From positions 1-16,021 of the forward strand of contig JANTFJ010000012.1 of the NCBI GenBank assembly GCA_024763495.1: 16,021 nucleotides of DNA. The letters are read 5' to 3'. Below, one piece after another: positions 1 through 6,983 of the stretch. This DNA is from Desulfobulbaceae bacterium. GTDB taxonomy: Bacteria > Desulfobacterota > Desulfobulbia > Desulfobulbales > SURF-16. How positions within the stretch are numbered: the first letter of the stretch is position 1; each line of letters begins with the position of its first letter. Both the position numbers and the translations under genes were made by a program. The notes beneath the pieces were generated by a model that worked only from the letters and a program-made list of their open reading frames with translations, did not search any database and was not told the DNA's origin.

Positions 1-51
1 AGGTAAGCGAGGAACGAGACTCCGATCCAGAAAGCTGCTTAATGTCTATAG

Positions 52-76
52 ATTCCGGCCAACTACATGCCGGAAT
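52..76. repeat. Short palindromic intergenic repeat (dRS3-like)
   Basis: The arms ATTCCGGC (52-59) and GCCGGAAT (69-76) are a perfect 8-bp inverted repeat around a 9-nt spacer, followed by GACG. This resembles the ATTCC...GGAATGACG class of dispersed intergenic palindromes found in many proteobacteria. It lies downstream of the sugar transferase gene but has no T-run, so it is not an evident intrinsic terminator. The rest of 1-273 holds no gene that I can support. It includes a GTAACTGCTCA copy of the recurrent tag at 248-258. Confidence 0.6.
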
Positions 77-273
77 GACGAAGTGAGTGTCAAATTGGTG
101 TGGTTTATTGATCGCTATCAATATATGCATCATGATTGCAGATTCAACTGCCCCGAAGGTGCCTCTTTTTCCAAGCCGAGTCTTGAAAAAAGCTTAAAGA
201 CTTAAATATTTCAAAGATTTACTCCCAGGTGAACGATTACGATGATTGTAACTGCTCACCGGCCAACAAGGCT

Positions 274-1698
274 CTAACTGGCACCATGTCCCTTAAGAAC
301 AGCCGGAATAGTTTTGAATAAAATTTTCAAATCAAGCAGGATATTCCAGTTATCAATATAATTCATATCCAACTGCATCCATTTTTCAAAAGAAATGTTG
401 TTACGGCCCGATATCTGCCATGTGCAGGTTATCCCCGGCAGCACACTGAGCCGACGACATTGCCAGGTGTTATCAAATTTTTTATAATCTCGAACCGGCA
501 GAGGACGGGGACCGACAAGGCTGATATCACCCTTGATGACATTAAAAAGCTGCGGCAGCTCATCTATACTTGTTTTCCTTAAAAATTTACCTATAGGAGT
601 AATCCTGGGGTCTTCTTTCATCTTAAAGGCCGCACCGTCCATCTCATTGTCCTGTTCCAGCTCCATCTGCAATTTTTCAGCATTATTGACCATGGTTCTA
701 AATTTATAGCAACCAAAGAGACGCTTGTTAAAACCAAGTCGGGTTTGCACAAAAAGAACCGGCCCCTCAGAAGTCAACTTAATCAACAATGCAACAAACA
801 AAAACAGTGGAGAGAGGAACAGGAGCATTAAACCGGCCATAAAAATATCCATGGCTCTTTTGGTAAAATACTGCAAGGCGTTGTAAGAAGATTGTTCAAT
901 CATAAACTCATCTTCTTCAGATGTTTCAAAATTATTAATCCTGGTTTTTTCATTTTTTGTGTCAAACAGAGGAAAAGCATAACGAATCGGAATACCCTGC
1001 TCTTCGGCAAACAATATGACACGTTGAATCATGGAATAATTTGACCTGATAGGCATGGCAATAACCACTTCATCAATGACATTCTCTTTTAAAATGGCCG
1101 CCAGCCCCTCAATTTTTCCAAGAAATGGCCACTTATCATTTTTTTCGATAATCTCGACATCAACAAAACCGAATATTTTTATACCAAGTTCAGGGGAATT
1201 CTCGATATTTTCGGCCCAACTGTAAGCTGTTTTATTAGTACCAACAATCAATGCGCTTCTCAGGTTGTGACCTCTAAGACGTAACTGACGAAGAGAAATA
1301 CGAAGGAGAAAACGAAAAACAAGAGTAAGGACACCGGCATAACCAGCAAAGATCAGGACATTGCCCAACCTCAAATAGGGACGATGAAACATAAACCCAG
1401 CCAAAGCAATGACCGGAACCGCTGTTAAAACAACTTTAACAATATCTCTTGCTTCCCGGCTGAAACTATCCAGGCGCCTGGAGTGATAAAGATTATAAAA
1501 TTCACATAACCTGTTCCAGATAACCAGGAAGCAACAAAAAAGAAGAAAATCTCCTATGCTCAGCTTCGTATAAATAAAATCCGACAAGTTGGGAAACTTG
1601 CCCGAATGAATGAAAGCAAGCATGGTTGATGCGATAAAAAAAACAACATCTGATCCCTTTAAAAAAAACATGAGAACTTTACGACGAAAATGAAACAT
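274..1698 (-). CDS. Exopolysaccharide polyprenyl-phosphate sugar-phosphate transferase (WcaJ/WbaP type)
   Basis: This 474-residue membrane enzyme likely starts an exopolysaccharide or capsule repeat unit by moving a sugar-1-phosphate from a UDP-sugar to undecaprenyl phosphate at the inner membrane. Hydrophobic segments lie near residues 13-32, 48-65, 87-104 and 112-133. A soluble Rossmann-like segment (about 146-245, starting SALIVGTNK) and another membrane stretch (283-308) follow. The C-terminal bacterial sugar transferase domain shows KFRTM (332-336), DPRITPIGKFLRKTSIDELP (363-382), GDISLVGPRPLP (390-401) and PGIT (421-424), all hallmarks of the family. The full N-terminal membrane part marks the long polyprenyl glycosylphosphotransferase form rather than the short one. 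The ATG at 1698 has an AGGGG ribosome site about nine bases upstream. No polysaccharide genes adjoin it in the window. The sugar cannot be told from sequence alone. Confidence 0.93.
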   Translation of the reverse strand: MFHFRRKVLMFFLKGSDVVFFIASTMLAFIHSGKFPNLSDFIYTKLSIGDFLLFCCFLVIWNRLCEFYNLYHSRRLDSFSREARDIVKVVLTAVPVIALAGFMFHRPYLRLGNVLIFAGYAGVLTLVFRFLLRISLRQLRLRGHNLRSALIVGTNKTAYSWAENIENSPELGIKIFGFVDVEIIEKNDKWPFLGKIEGLAAILKENVIDEVVIAMPIRSNYSMIQRVILFAEEQGIPIRYAFPLFDTKNEKTRINNFETSEEDEFMIEQSSYNALQYFTKRAMDIFMAGLMLLFLSPLFLFVALLIKLTSEGPVLFVQTRLGFNKRLFGCYKFRTMVNNAEKLQMELEQDNEMDGAAFKMKEDPRITPIGKFLRKTSIDELPQLFNVIKGDISLVGPRPLPVRDYKKFDNTWQCRRLSVLPGITCTWQISGRNNISFEKWMQLDMNYIDNWNILLDLKILFKTIPAVLKGHGAS

Positions 1699-1757
1699 TA
1701 ATAATTTCCCCTGTATTTATTGTTGAGCCGATACTATATTTTTTCGTTCTTTAGGCA

Positions 1758-1777
1758 CCAAGAGGCTGTCCGAGAAT
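1758..1777. repeat. Solo end of MITE family B
   Basis: The sequence CCAAGAGGCTGTCCGAGAAT differs by one base from the terminal repeat of the complete family B element at 11569-11734. No matching inverted end lies close by, so this appears to be a remnant or one end of a decayed copy. Confidence 0.7.
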
Positions 1778-1838
1778 AGGAAGCCGCTACAAAGCCGAAA
1801 AAATCGGCCCACTTGTCCGCTAATTTTCCTTAAATAGC

Positions 1839-1888
1839 CCAGCATGGCTGGACAAAAAAATTTCCGGCCACCCGCGTACATGAAAATG
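1839..1888. repeat. Hairpin repeat, copy 1 (inverted relative to 11735-11784)
   Basis: This 50-bp stretch matches the reverse complement of 11735-11784. It starts CCAGCATGGCTGGA and ends GTACATGAAAATG in both copies. TGGCTGG pairs with CCGGCCA across an A/T-rich loop, with one G-U wobble. Both copies lie within about 100 bp of a family B MITE end, so the two repeats may travel together. Confidence 0.7.
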
Positions 1889-2107
1889 CGAATTGTGCTT
1901 TCCGGTACTTCCGGAATATTTTCACGCTAACCTTATTAATTATAAAATAAAAAGGTTAATGTTATAAATCAAGACGACCTTTTAAATAAATCAAAAAAAT
2001 ATTGAGTTATTATTTTAACACATTAAAAATGTTAAATAATTTACCCAAAAAGGATTACAATAAACAACCTGCAATGCTGGTGCCACCGAGTTTTCTTTTA
2101 ACAACAA

Positions 2108-2207
2108 AAAAAGGAATAACTAAAAAAAATCTTTTGGAATCAGCTAGTTACGCTTGGCTTTTTTTGTAAATCAGCTCAAGCCTAATTTCCCTTAGTTATG
2201 CCTTTTT
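2108..2207. repeat. Imperfect 16-bp inverted repeat with 68-bp spacer
   Basis: AAAAAGGAATAACTAA (2108-2123) and TTAGTTATGCCTTTTT (2192-2207) are complementary at 15 of 16 positions. The spacer is AT-rich and holds GGCTT...AAGCC. The A-run and T-run on the outside make it look terminator-like on either strand, but the 68-nt spacer is long for that. It may instead be a small foldback element. Confidence 0.45.
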
Positions 2208-2416
2208 CCGATTTTCTGGACAAAGGTACAAATGCTATATAGTTTATTACAAAAAATCAAGTAGTTAAAAATAAATAAACTTTTTCCGCATTTTTGAAAT
2301 AAGTCCATTTTTATGAAAAATTGCCGTTACATCTTGATAACTTTGCAGTTCTCTACCGACAAGAAATATTTTCATTAAACTGCAGGAATCTTGAAAACAG
2401 TCCATAAAATTTGATA

Positions 2417-2494
2417 TGTTGTCCGAGAATGGTAACCGTTCACTTACCTGCCCGCGATCAGTCTGGCTGATGTCTATTGCCGGACAGTCTCTTA
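2417..2494. repeat. Degenerate MITE family B-like copy
   Basis: The left end TGTTGTCCGAGAAT (2417-2430) and the right end ATTGCCGGACAGTCTCTTA (2476-2494) are decayed inverted copies of the family B terminus. The interior carries CTTACCTGCCCGCGAT, nearly the same as CTTACCTGCGCGCGAT around 14450 in the pilus-cluster element. This interior is unrelated to that of the complete family B copy at 11569. Confidence 0.5.
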
Positions 2495-2560
2495 TAATGA
2501 CTTATTGCTTATTTTCGTGTCAAAAATGGCAAGAACATGTATATAGTGCTATTATGGCGT

Positions 2561-2738
2561 AAAAATATATACGTAAACGCTCCATGAACACCACCCTGCA
2601 CGCGCTTCAACTCTGCGATATACCGATGTATTATCGCAGGGCGTGGAGTACTTGCATGGCGGCGTCCCTGAACCCCTTACAGTTATGGGGTTATCGCCGC
2701 CCGGGTGTACTTTATTGAGCGCTATCGTATATACTTTT
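2561..2738. repeat. Foldback element with a predicted three-way-junction structure
   Basis: The ends pair in order: AAAA (2561-2564) with TTTT (2735-2738), TATATACG (2566-2573) with CGTATATA (2726-2733), CGCTC (2578-2582) with GAGCG (2717-2721), and ACACC (2588-2592) with GGTGT (2704-2708). Inside are two nested stems. One pairs CACGC (2599-2603) with GCGTG (2641-2645) and CTGCGATA (2613-2620) with TATCGCAG (2632-2639). The other pairs GGCGGCG (2658-2664) with CGCCGCC (2695-2701) and AACCCC (2671-2676) with GGGGTT (2687-2692). This is far more ordered pairing than a chance intergenic stretch. It could be a structured RNA or a non-autonomous DNA element. I do not recognise a known family. Confidence 0.55.
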
Positions 2739-2741
2739 GGA

Positions 2742-2819
2742 GGTAAGCGTTCACCAACCAGCACATCACGGAGTCGGATGAAGTGCAGCTGAATAGTGAC
2801 ATTATTTTTGAGTGAGCCC
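2742..2819. repeat. Repeat mosaic: shared module, TGAATAG tag and MITE family A end
   Basis: Positions 2742-2775 match the reverse complement of 5576-5604, apart from two substitutions and a 5-base indel. Positions 2772-2800 (GGAGTC...CTGAATAGTGAC) match the reverse complement of about 14379-14408 in the pilus-cluster element. Positions 2802-2819 (TTATTTTTGAGTGAGCCC) are the right end of MITE family A. The three modules are joined head to tail between the foldback element and rdgB. Confidence 0.65.
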
Positions 2820-2904
2820 CTTCGCAAAAAAATACCCGGATATCAAAACATTCACAACATATCAAAATTAATAAATATTCCGGCAATAAAAAGGAGATCA
2901 TTTA

Positions 2905-3591
2905 ATGAAAAATATTATAGTCCTGGCCACCAGGAACGAAGGTAAAGTTAAAGAATTTCGTGCCATGCTGGAGGATTTTCCAGTGGAACTGAGAAGCCTG
3001 AATGATTTTGGGCCGATCCCGGAGGTCATCGAGGACGGAGACACCTTTGACGACAACGCATACAAAAAAGCGTCATTTACTGCCAAAGTGCTGGGCCTGC
3101 CGGCTATTGCCGACGATTCCGGTCTGGTGGTTGACTCTCTTGACGGCGCCCCGGGAGTATTTTCCGCCCGCTTCGCAGGAGAAAACGCAACAGATGAAGA
3201 AAATATTGATAAACTGTTAAATGATATGGCTGACAAAACAAACCGAACCGCGGCCTTTGAGTGTGTTATTTCAATTGCTGTTCCCAGTGGACCGGCCCTT
3301 ACCTATGAGGCTCGCTGTGAAGGCGAAATCAGCAAGGAACCTAAAGGGAAGAATGGATTTGGCTATGACCCTGTCTTTTATTCTACTGAACTGGGTAAAA
3401 TTTTTGCCGAGGCAGACATTACTGAAAAGAACAGGGTCAGCCATCGTGGAAAGGCATTGGCCGAGATAGTTGCAGAGTTTGACAAAATTTTAAAATGGCT
3501 TAACCAGCGGCTTGAAGAGGCCAAACCGCCAAAACCGGATCATAGCCAATTTGAGCATAATGACTGGTCTGAGGATATAATGGTCAAATAA
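2905..3591 (+). CDS. rdgB: RdgB/HAM1 family XTP/dITP diphosphatase
   Basis: This 228-residue protein is a house-cleaning nucleotide pyrophosphatase. The family hydrolyses non-canonical purine triphosphates (dITP, ITP, XTP) to the monophosphate plus pyrophosphate in the cytoplasm, keeping deaminated bases out of nucleic acids. Visible family motifs are TRNEGK (9-14, the nucleotide-binding SxNxGK-type loop), EDGDTFDDNA (43-52), DDSGL (70-74, containing the catalytic aspartate), FGYDPVF (152-158) and SHRGKAL (179-185). A charged, Pro-rich tail of about 25 residues after residue 200 extends past the usual end of about 197 residues. The ATG at 2905 follows AAGGAG (2891-2896) at good spacing, which fixes the start. 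It stands alone with repeat DNA on both sides. Confidence 0.97.
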   Translation: MKNIIVLATRNEGKVKEFRAMLEDFPVELRSLNDFGPIPEVIEDGDTFDDNAYKKASFTAKVLGLPAIADDSGLVVDSLDGAPGVFSARFAGENATDEENIDKLLNDMADKTNRTAAFECVISIAVPSGPALTYEARCEGEISKEPKGKNGFGYDPVFYSTELGKIFAEADITEKNRVSHRGKALAEIVAEFDKILKWLNQRLEEAKPPKPDHSQFEHNDWSEDIMVK

Positions 3592-3595
3592 TTTA

Positions 3596-3640
3596 GTAAC
3601 TGCCCACGGGCACCGGATCCGGATTCTCGCAAACCCGCTC
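3596..3640. repeat. GTAACT-type repeat tag downstream of rdgB
   Basis: GTAACTGCCCACGGG (3596-3610) is a variant of the tag seen at 6878-6892 (GTAACTACTCACGGG). It includes the small palindrome GCCCACGGGC. The palindrome CCGGATCCGG follows at once. There is no T-run, so I do not call a terminator. Confidence 0.5.
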
Positions 3641-3791
3641 AGGGTTCACTCAAAAACAAATTAGTAAAGATAAGGTGTAATTGTGCCTGCCCATGATCGC
3701 CTCAACCTGTATCATATTTACCACCTCATAATGTGAATTTATTTATGAACGAGCCCTTAGAATGCGAAATTATTTTTGAGTGAGCCCTAAG
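3641..3791. repeat. MITE-like element, family A, with duplicated right end
   Basis: The left end AGGGTTCACTCAAAAACAA (3641-3659) is inverted relative to the right end TTATTTTTGAGTGAGCCC (3770-3787). A second right-end copy (TTATTTATGAACGAGCCC) starts at 3739, so the right end is present in tandem. The interior shares AAGGTG near the left and CACCTC.TAATGTGAA near the right with the other complete copy at 11346-11490. No reading frame spans it, so it is non-autonomous. Confidence 0.7.
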
Positions 3792-3814
3792 ACGCTTACC
3801 CCATGAGTAGTTAC
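3791..3814. repeat. 24-bp intergenic tag, inverted copy of 6878-6901
   Basis: The reverse complement of 3791-3814 matches 6878-6901 at 23 of 24 positions. It combines the TGAGTAGTTAC tag with GACGCTTACCCC. It directly follows the family A element and precedes the GTPase gene by 28 bases. Confidence 0.75.
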
Positions 3815-3842
3815 TTCAAAAGAACAAAAACCAGGAACAGCC

Positions 3843-5192
3843 ATGAATGAAAGAGAATTTCAGGGTGAAATAGAAAGCAGGGTGCAAAAAAAGTTATCCC
3901 CGCTTTTTACTCGCTACAAAACCAGTTCCGGCAGTCTGCGTGCCATTCTCAAATGGAAACCCATTGTCCTGATTATCGGCAATTATTCATCTGGAAAATC
4001 GACTTTTATCAATGAACTTCTGGGCCGGGAAATTCAACGAACCGGCCAGGCGCCAACTGATGATTCTTTTACCATTATCACCTCTGACAGCTCTGGTGAA
4101 GGAGATATTCCCGGCTCAACCGTGGTCAGTGATGAAAATCTGCCTTTTACCATGTTTAAAAATTTCGGCGAACAATTTATCTCTCATTTCAGCTTGAAAA
4201 AGGTTGATGCTCCATTTCTGAAAAATATGGCCATAATTGACAGTCCCGGCATGCTTGACGCAGTAACGGAAAAAGACAGGGGCTACAATTATATGCAGGT
4301 TTTGGGTGAATTCGCTACCTTGGCTGATCTGGTGGTACTAATGTTTGATCCCCATAAAGCGGGAACAATAAAGGAGACTTATACGGCAATTCGCGATACC
4401 TTACCGGAATCATCAGGTGAAGACAGGATTGTTTTTGCCATGAGCCGGATTGACGAATGTGACAGTTTGAGTGATCTGGTTCGATCCTATGGAACCCTTT
4501 GCTGGAATCTTTCCCAGATGACCGGTCGCAAAGACATTCCGCGTATTTTCTTAACTTATTCCGCTGCAATGGATGAAAAGAAATTAAACCTGGAAGACTG
4601 GAAAGGAGAACGGGAAGAATTAAAAGAAAAAATCATGTCTGCCCCGGCCTTTCGGATCAATCATATACTTCAGGATATTGACCGCAAGGTTAATGAATTA
4701 AAAATTATTGCCGAGGTCATGAGCAGGGTTTCCGCCAAGGCCAGAACTCTTTTGGCTGAAACAGTTAAATTCGGCTTTTTAAGCGGGTTGCTGGTTTTCT
4801 TTTTTCTGGGTGTTGTCCTGCAGGGCTTTACCGGTTTTCCCGAAAAAACAATGCTCGCCTCCCTGCTGGCCGGGAATGTCCAACCGCAGCATTTTGTAAT
4901 TCCGCTCTGTGGCCTGTGCGGAACCTTGCTGGTGGCGGGTCTGTGGTTTAGTAAATGGAGTTTTCCCCGAATGATCAAAAGATGCCTGCAAAATCCGAAG
5001 AATCTTCTTTCCCTTGATACTGACTATCGTAAACACCTGTGGACAAAGGTTGAAGAACGGGTACGCCGGGGATTGCAAGGTTTACGGCTAAGGGAAATAT
5101 GGTTTTCTCACCAGGCAAACCTGAACAAAATCGTCAAATTCATAAATAAAGATTTACAGGAATTTTACGAACGAATCAGATCAGTTAACTAA
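3843..5192 (+). CDS. Dynamin/EHD-like large GTPase with two membrane segments
   Basis: This 449-residue protein is probably a GTP-driven membrane-remodelling enzyme anchored in the inner membrane. The GTPase domain (about 38-275) has a P-loop GNYSSGKST (46-54), a switch I-like PTDDSFT (71-77) whose PTxDxF pattern resembles EHD/dynamin proteins, a G3 motif DSPGM (133-137) and a G4-like motif SRID (201-204) in place of the usual N/TKxD. A helical stretch rich in charge follows (277-305). Then come two hydrophobic segments (about 308-328 and 350-370) and an amphipathic, basic C-terminus (380-449). The ATG at 3843 has AGGAA upstream. The TAA stop (5190-5192) is also the first three bases of a MITE family A end. 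The substrate membrane and partners are unknown. Its neighbours give no clear operon context. Confidence 0.82.
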   Translation: MNEREFQGEIESRVQKKLSPLFTRYKTSSGSLRAILKWKPIVLIIGNYSSGKSTFINELLGREIQRTGQAPTDDSFTIITSDSSGEGDIPGSTVVSDENLPFTMFKNFGEQFISHFSLKKVDAPFLKNMAIIDSPGMLDAVTEKDRGYNYMQVLGEFATLADLVVLMFDPHKAGTIKETYTAIRDTLPESSGEDRIVFAMSRIDECDSLSDLVRSYGTLCWNLSQMTGRKDIPRIFLTYSAAMDEKKLNLEDWKGEREELKEKIMSAPAFRINHILQDIDRKVNELKIIAEVMSRVSAKARTLLAETVKFGFLSGLLVFFFLGVVLQGFTGFPEKTMLASLLAGNVQPQHFVIPLCGLCGTLLVAGLWFSKWSFPRMIKRCLQNPKNLLSLDTDYRKHLWTKVEERVRRGLQGLRLREIWFSHQANLNKIVKFINKDLQEFYERIRSVN

Positions 5193-5210
5193 GGGCTCAC
5201 TCAAAAACAA
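5190..5210. repeat. Solo left end of MITE family A, overlapping a stop codon
   Basis: AGGGCTCACTCAAAAACAA follows the stop of the GTPase gene without a gap, and the TAA stop itself is part of the shared TAAGGGCTC sequence seen also at 11346. No right end is found before 5606. Confidence 0.7.
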
Positions 5211-5275
5211 CACGAAAATTAATTCTAAGGGACTAAGACGGGCATTGCTCACAACCCAGCAAAAAACCCAATCCC

Positions 5276-5357
5276 CTGTAGGAGCCCAGCCCTCTGGGCG
5301 ATAAAACATGAAGCAAAGCTCATAGCATGGATCGCCCAGAGGGCTGGGCTCCTACAG
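5276..5357. repeat. REP doublet (REPIN-like palindrome), copy 1
   Basis: Positions 5276-5302 and 5331-5357 are a perfect 27-bp inverted repeat around a 28-nt spacer. Each arm itself forms a short hairpin: GCCCAG (5284-5289), loop CCCT, CTGGGC (5294-5299), preceded by GTAG (5278-5281). A GTAG foot next to a small GC-rich hairpin is the known layout of REP sequences recognised by RAYT (TnpA-REP) enzymes, and two inverted REPs form a REPIN/BIME. A second, diverged copy is at 6984-7065. No RAYT gene is in the window. Confidence 0.8.
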
Positions 5358-5368
5358 CAACATTAATT

Positions 5369-5405
5369 CGGAGTTTATCCCCTGCAAGACAGGGCATAAA
5401 CTCCG
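5369..5405. repeat. Strong intergenic hairpin containing a shared module
   Basis: CGGAGTTTAT (5369-5378) pairs with ATAAACTCCG (5396-5405). Inside it, CCCTG (5380-5384) pairs with CAGGG (5390-5394) around a 5-nt loop, with one C-C mismatch between the stems. No T-run follows. Positions 5389-5410 match the reverse complement of 14404-14425 at 21 of 22 bases, so the right half is a module shared with the pilus-cluster element. Confidence 0.65.
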
Positions 5406-5410
5406 ACTCC

Positions 5411-5606
5411 AAGCGAGTACAAAACAGAGTGACAGCTTCTCAGGAATAAGGCACCTAATGCTTTTCGAGAAGGCCAAAATAGCGACAAAGATGGAGTGCA
5501 GCTGAACAAGTTAGCGTTTATTGTCACCGTTCACCGGAGAAGCAAATCTTCGCAAAACTCAAACCTGTAAGCATAGACTCCGTGAGGTGCCGGGAACGCT
5601 TACCCT
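5411..5606. repeat. Gene-free repeat mosaic before the lipoprotein stop codon
   Basis: No coding sequence is supported here. GATGGAGTGCAGCTGAAC (about 5491) is a weak match to the GGATGAAGTGCAGCTGAAT module at 2776. Positions 5576-5604 (GACTCCGTGAGGTGC...GAACGCTTACC) match the reverse complement of 2742-2775. The module ends three bases short of the TAA stop of the minus-strand lipoprotein. Confidence 0.6.
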
Positions 5607-6848
5607 TTATTTATCCTTTGTAAGCTGTTGCCCTTCGCTTTTTTTCCCGTTGGCCATATCTTCCGGAAGACCTGTAGCTTGATCCAGGTTAGCTCGCTGC
5701 AAGATGGCACCAGTCAAATCTGCCCTGGTAAAATCCGCCTTGTAGCAGTCGGCTTTGACCAGATAGCTGTTATTCAACTTGCTCCCTGAAAAATTTGCCT
5801 TGCTTAAAACAGCCCAATGCAAATTAGCGCCGGAAAGATCCGCGCCGGAAAGATCTGAATTAACAAGATTAGTTTCTGCCAGGTTAGCTCCTGAAAGATC
5901 CGCGTCCCTGAGATTTGCCCCAGCCAGGTTAGCATGTTCCAGATTAGCACCGGCAAGATTAGCACCGGCAAGATTAGCCTCTTCCAAATTAACTCCATGC
6001 ATATCAAGACCGTTTAAATTACATTGAGGACAGTTTCCGGTTTTATAAAGTTGTTTTTGGATTTCAGACTGCGGTTCAGCCACGCCCACATCATAACCAG
6101 GCTCATTATCAAAGAAATTAAGAACATCCCACCAGTGCTCATCATTCTCTTCAGGAGCTATATAGTCTGGTACCTCCTGCTTTTTTTCCTTGGCAGTTAA
6201 AATATTCCACCAGTGGTCATCGTCTTTCTCCTCTGCCGCCGCGGGAACAGTTGAACCCGAACTGTCATTACTGCCCCAGAATTTCCACCAGCTCCCTTTT
6301 TCGGTCTGCTTTCTGGTTACCGGCTTTGGTTTTTCCTTAGCGGTTAATGTATCCCACCAACTTTTTTCCCTATCCTCTTTGCCAGGGGACAGTGATGATT
6401 TATCCTGCTCTCCGGAATTAACAGCCTGGTTAAGGTTATCGGGCATCCTGTCCATAACAAAATTATATTCAAGACCGCCATCAGAGCGAAAAGCCATAAA
6501 TTTTTCATCCTGCTGAAAAACTGAATAACAAAGTTTATCACCAAAAGACCAGTCTTTGAAACGCAAACAAAGTTTGTCGCCCTGAGAAATCGACCAGCTG
6601 CCGTCACTTTTTTCTCCCCGATTATTGTCCGCGATCAATTTGCCGTTTGCCCGGCAAACCACATCTACCCGCATGTCATTATTCCAGCTGACAAGGTGCA
6701 TGGTATTTTCCGGCATAAGCTTAAGAAGCTGATATCCGGTTAACTGCCTGGCTCCATGCTGCCTGGCTTTTTGAATTGTAAAGTTGCCGGCACATCCACA
6801 GAGGAAAACAAAAATCAGGGAAACAATAACTAATTTATTCTTATTCAT
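5607..6848 (-). CDS. Pentapeptide-repeat outer-membrane lipoprotein with Trp-Trp linker repeats
   Basis: This 413-residue protein starts with a lipoprotein signal. The lipobox LCGC puts the lipidated cysteine at residue 19, and the +2 residue is Ala, so outer-membrane sorting is likely. Residues about 35-130 form a globular domain with a G.W...G.+C..W......C pattern (SDGSWSISQGDKLCLRFKDW), reminiscent of DUF995-like domains, though I am unsure. Residues 160-245 hold four spaced Trp-Trp motifs (164, 187, 213, 239), two of them in W-W-x-x-LTAKEK. Residues 273-276 are CPQC. From 276 to 394 runs a block of about 23 A(N/D)LxG pentapeptides, which should form a right-handed quadrilateral beta-helix. 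Its cellular role is unknown. The ATG at 6848 has only a weak AGAGA site upstream. It is a single gene bounded by repeats on both sides. Confidence 0.85.
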   Translation of the reverse strand: MNKNKLVIVSLIFVFLCGCAGNFTIQKARQHGARQLTGYQLLKLMPENTMHLVSWNNDMRVDVVCRANGKLIADNNRGEKSDGSWSISQGDKLCLRFKDWSFGDKLCYSVFQQDEKFMAFRSDGGLEYNFVMDRMPDNLNQAVNSGEQDKSSLSPGKEDREKSWWDTLTAKEKPKPVTRKQTEKGSWWKFWGSNDSSGSTVPAAAEEKDDDHWWNILTAKEKKQEVPDYIAPEENDEHWWDVLNFFDNEPGYDVGVAEPQSEIQKQLYKTGNCPQCNLNGLDMHGVNLEEANLAGANLAGANLEHANLAGANLRDADLSGANLAETNLVNSDLSGADLSGANLHWAVLSKANFSGSKLNNSYLVKADCYKADFTRADLTGAILQRANLDQATGLPEDMANGKKSEGQQLTKDK

Positions 6849-6877
6849 AACTAAAATAATCTCTTTATAAGTTATTC

Positions 6878-6901
6878 GTAACTACTCACGGGGTAAGCGT
6901 C
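6878..6901. repeat. 24-bp intergenic tag, inverted copy of 3791-3814
   Basis: It carries GTAACTACTCA followed by CGGGGTAAGCGTC. AAGCGT-ccc-ACGCTT (6895-6909) then makes a small hairpin followed by TTT. A third, weaker copy is at 15890-15912. It lies 29 bases upstream of the lipoprotein start, so it may overlap that gene's promoter. Confidence 0.7.
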
Positions 6902-6983
6902 CCACGCTTTTTCCAAGACTCCGCTGGGAAAAGAGGCCTCTGGCAGTAAATTGCCGCATCGTAACTCAAGAAAAATTCAGTCT

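Larger units (their letters stand above)
1699..2560. other. Long AT-rich gene-free region upstream of the sugar transferase
   Basis: No credible coding sequence is seen in this stretch, which is very AT-rich from about 1930 to 2410. It holds a perfect small hairpin, GCCGA-aaaaa-TCGGC (about 1794-1808). It also holds remnants of dispersed repeats, listed separately, and a 16-bp imperfect inverted repeat at 2108-2123 and 2192-2207. The promoter of the divergently placed minus-strand transferase gene must lie here or further up, but I cannot pick a convincing -35/-10 pair among so many AT-rich matches. Confidence 0.6.

Noticed and set aside
1739..1810. c-di-GMP riboswitch ahead of the exopolysaccharide gene
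   Set aside because: I looked for the GEMM conserved blocks on the minus strand and found only a small GCCGA/TCGGC hairpin.
2566..2733. tRNA-like or integron attC identity for the foldback element
   Set aside because: Arm lengths and conserved tRNA bases do not fit, and there are no attC core sites (RYYYAAC/GTTRRRY) at its ends.
2552..2827. Open frame of 91 codons on the minus strand
   Set aside because: It is fully contained in the foldback element and repeat modules, and its protein has no recognisable features.
5276..5357. Rho-independent terminator for the GTPase gene
   Set aside because: The palindrome is strong but has no T-run on either side, and a second copy at an unrelated position shows it is a dispersed REP doublet.
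5779..6027. Repetitive open frames overlapping the pentapeptide domain on both strands
   Set aside because: They are shadow frames produced by the regular codon pattern of the pentapeptide repeats.
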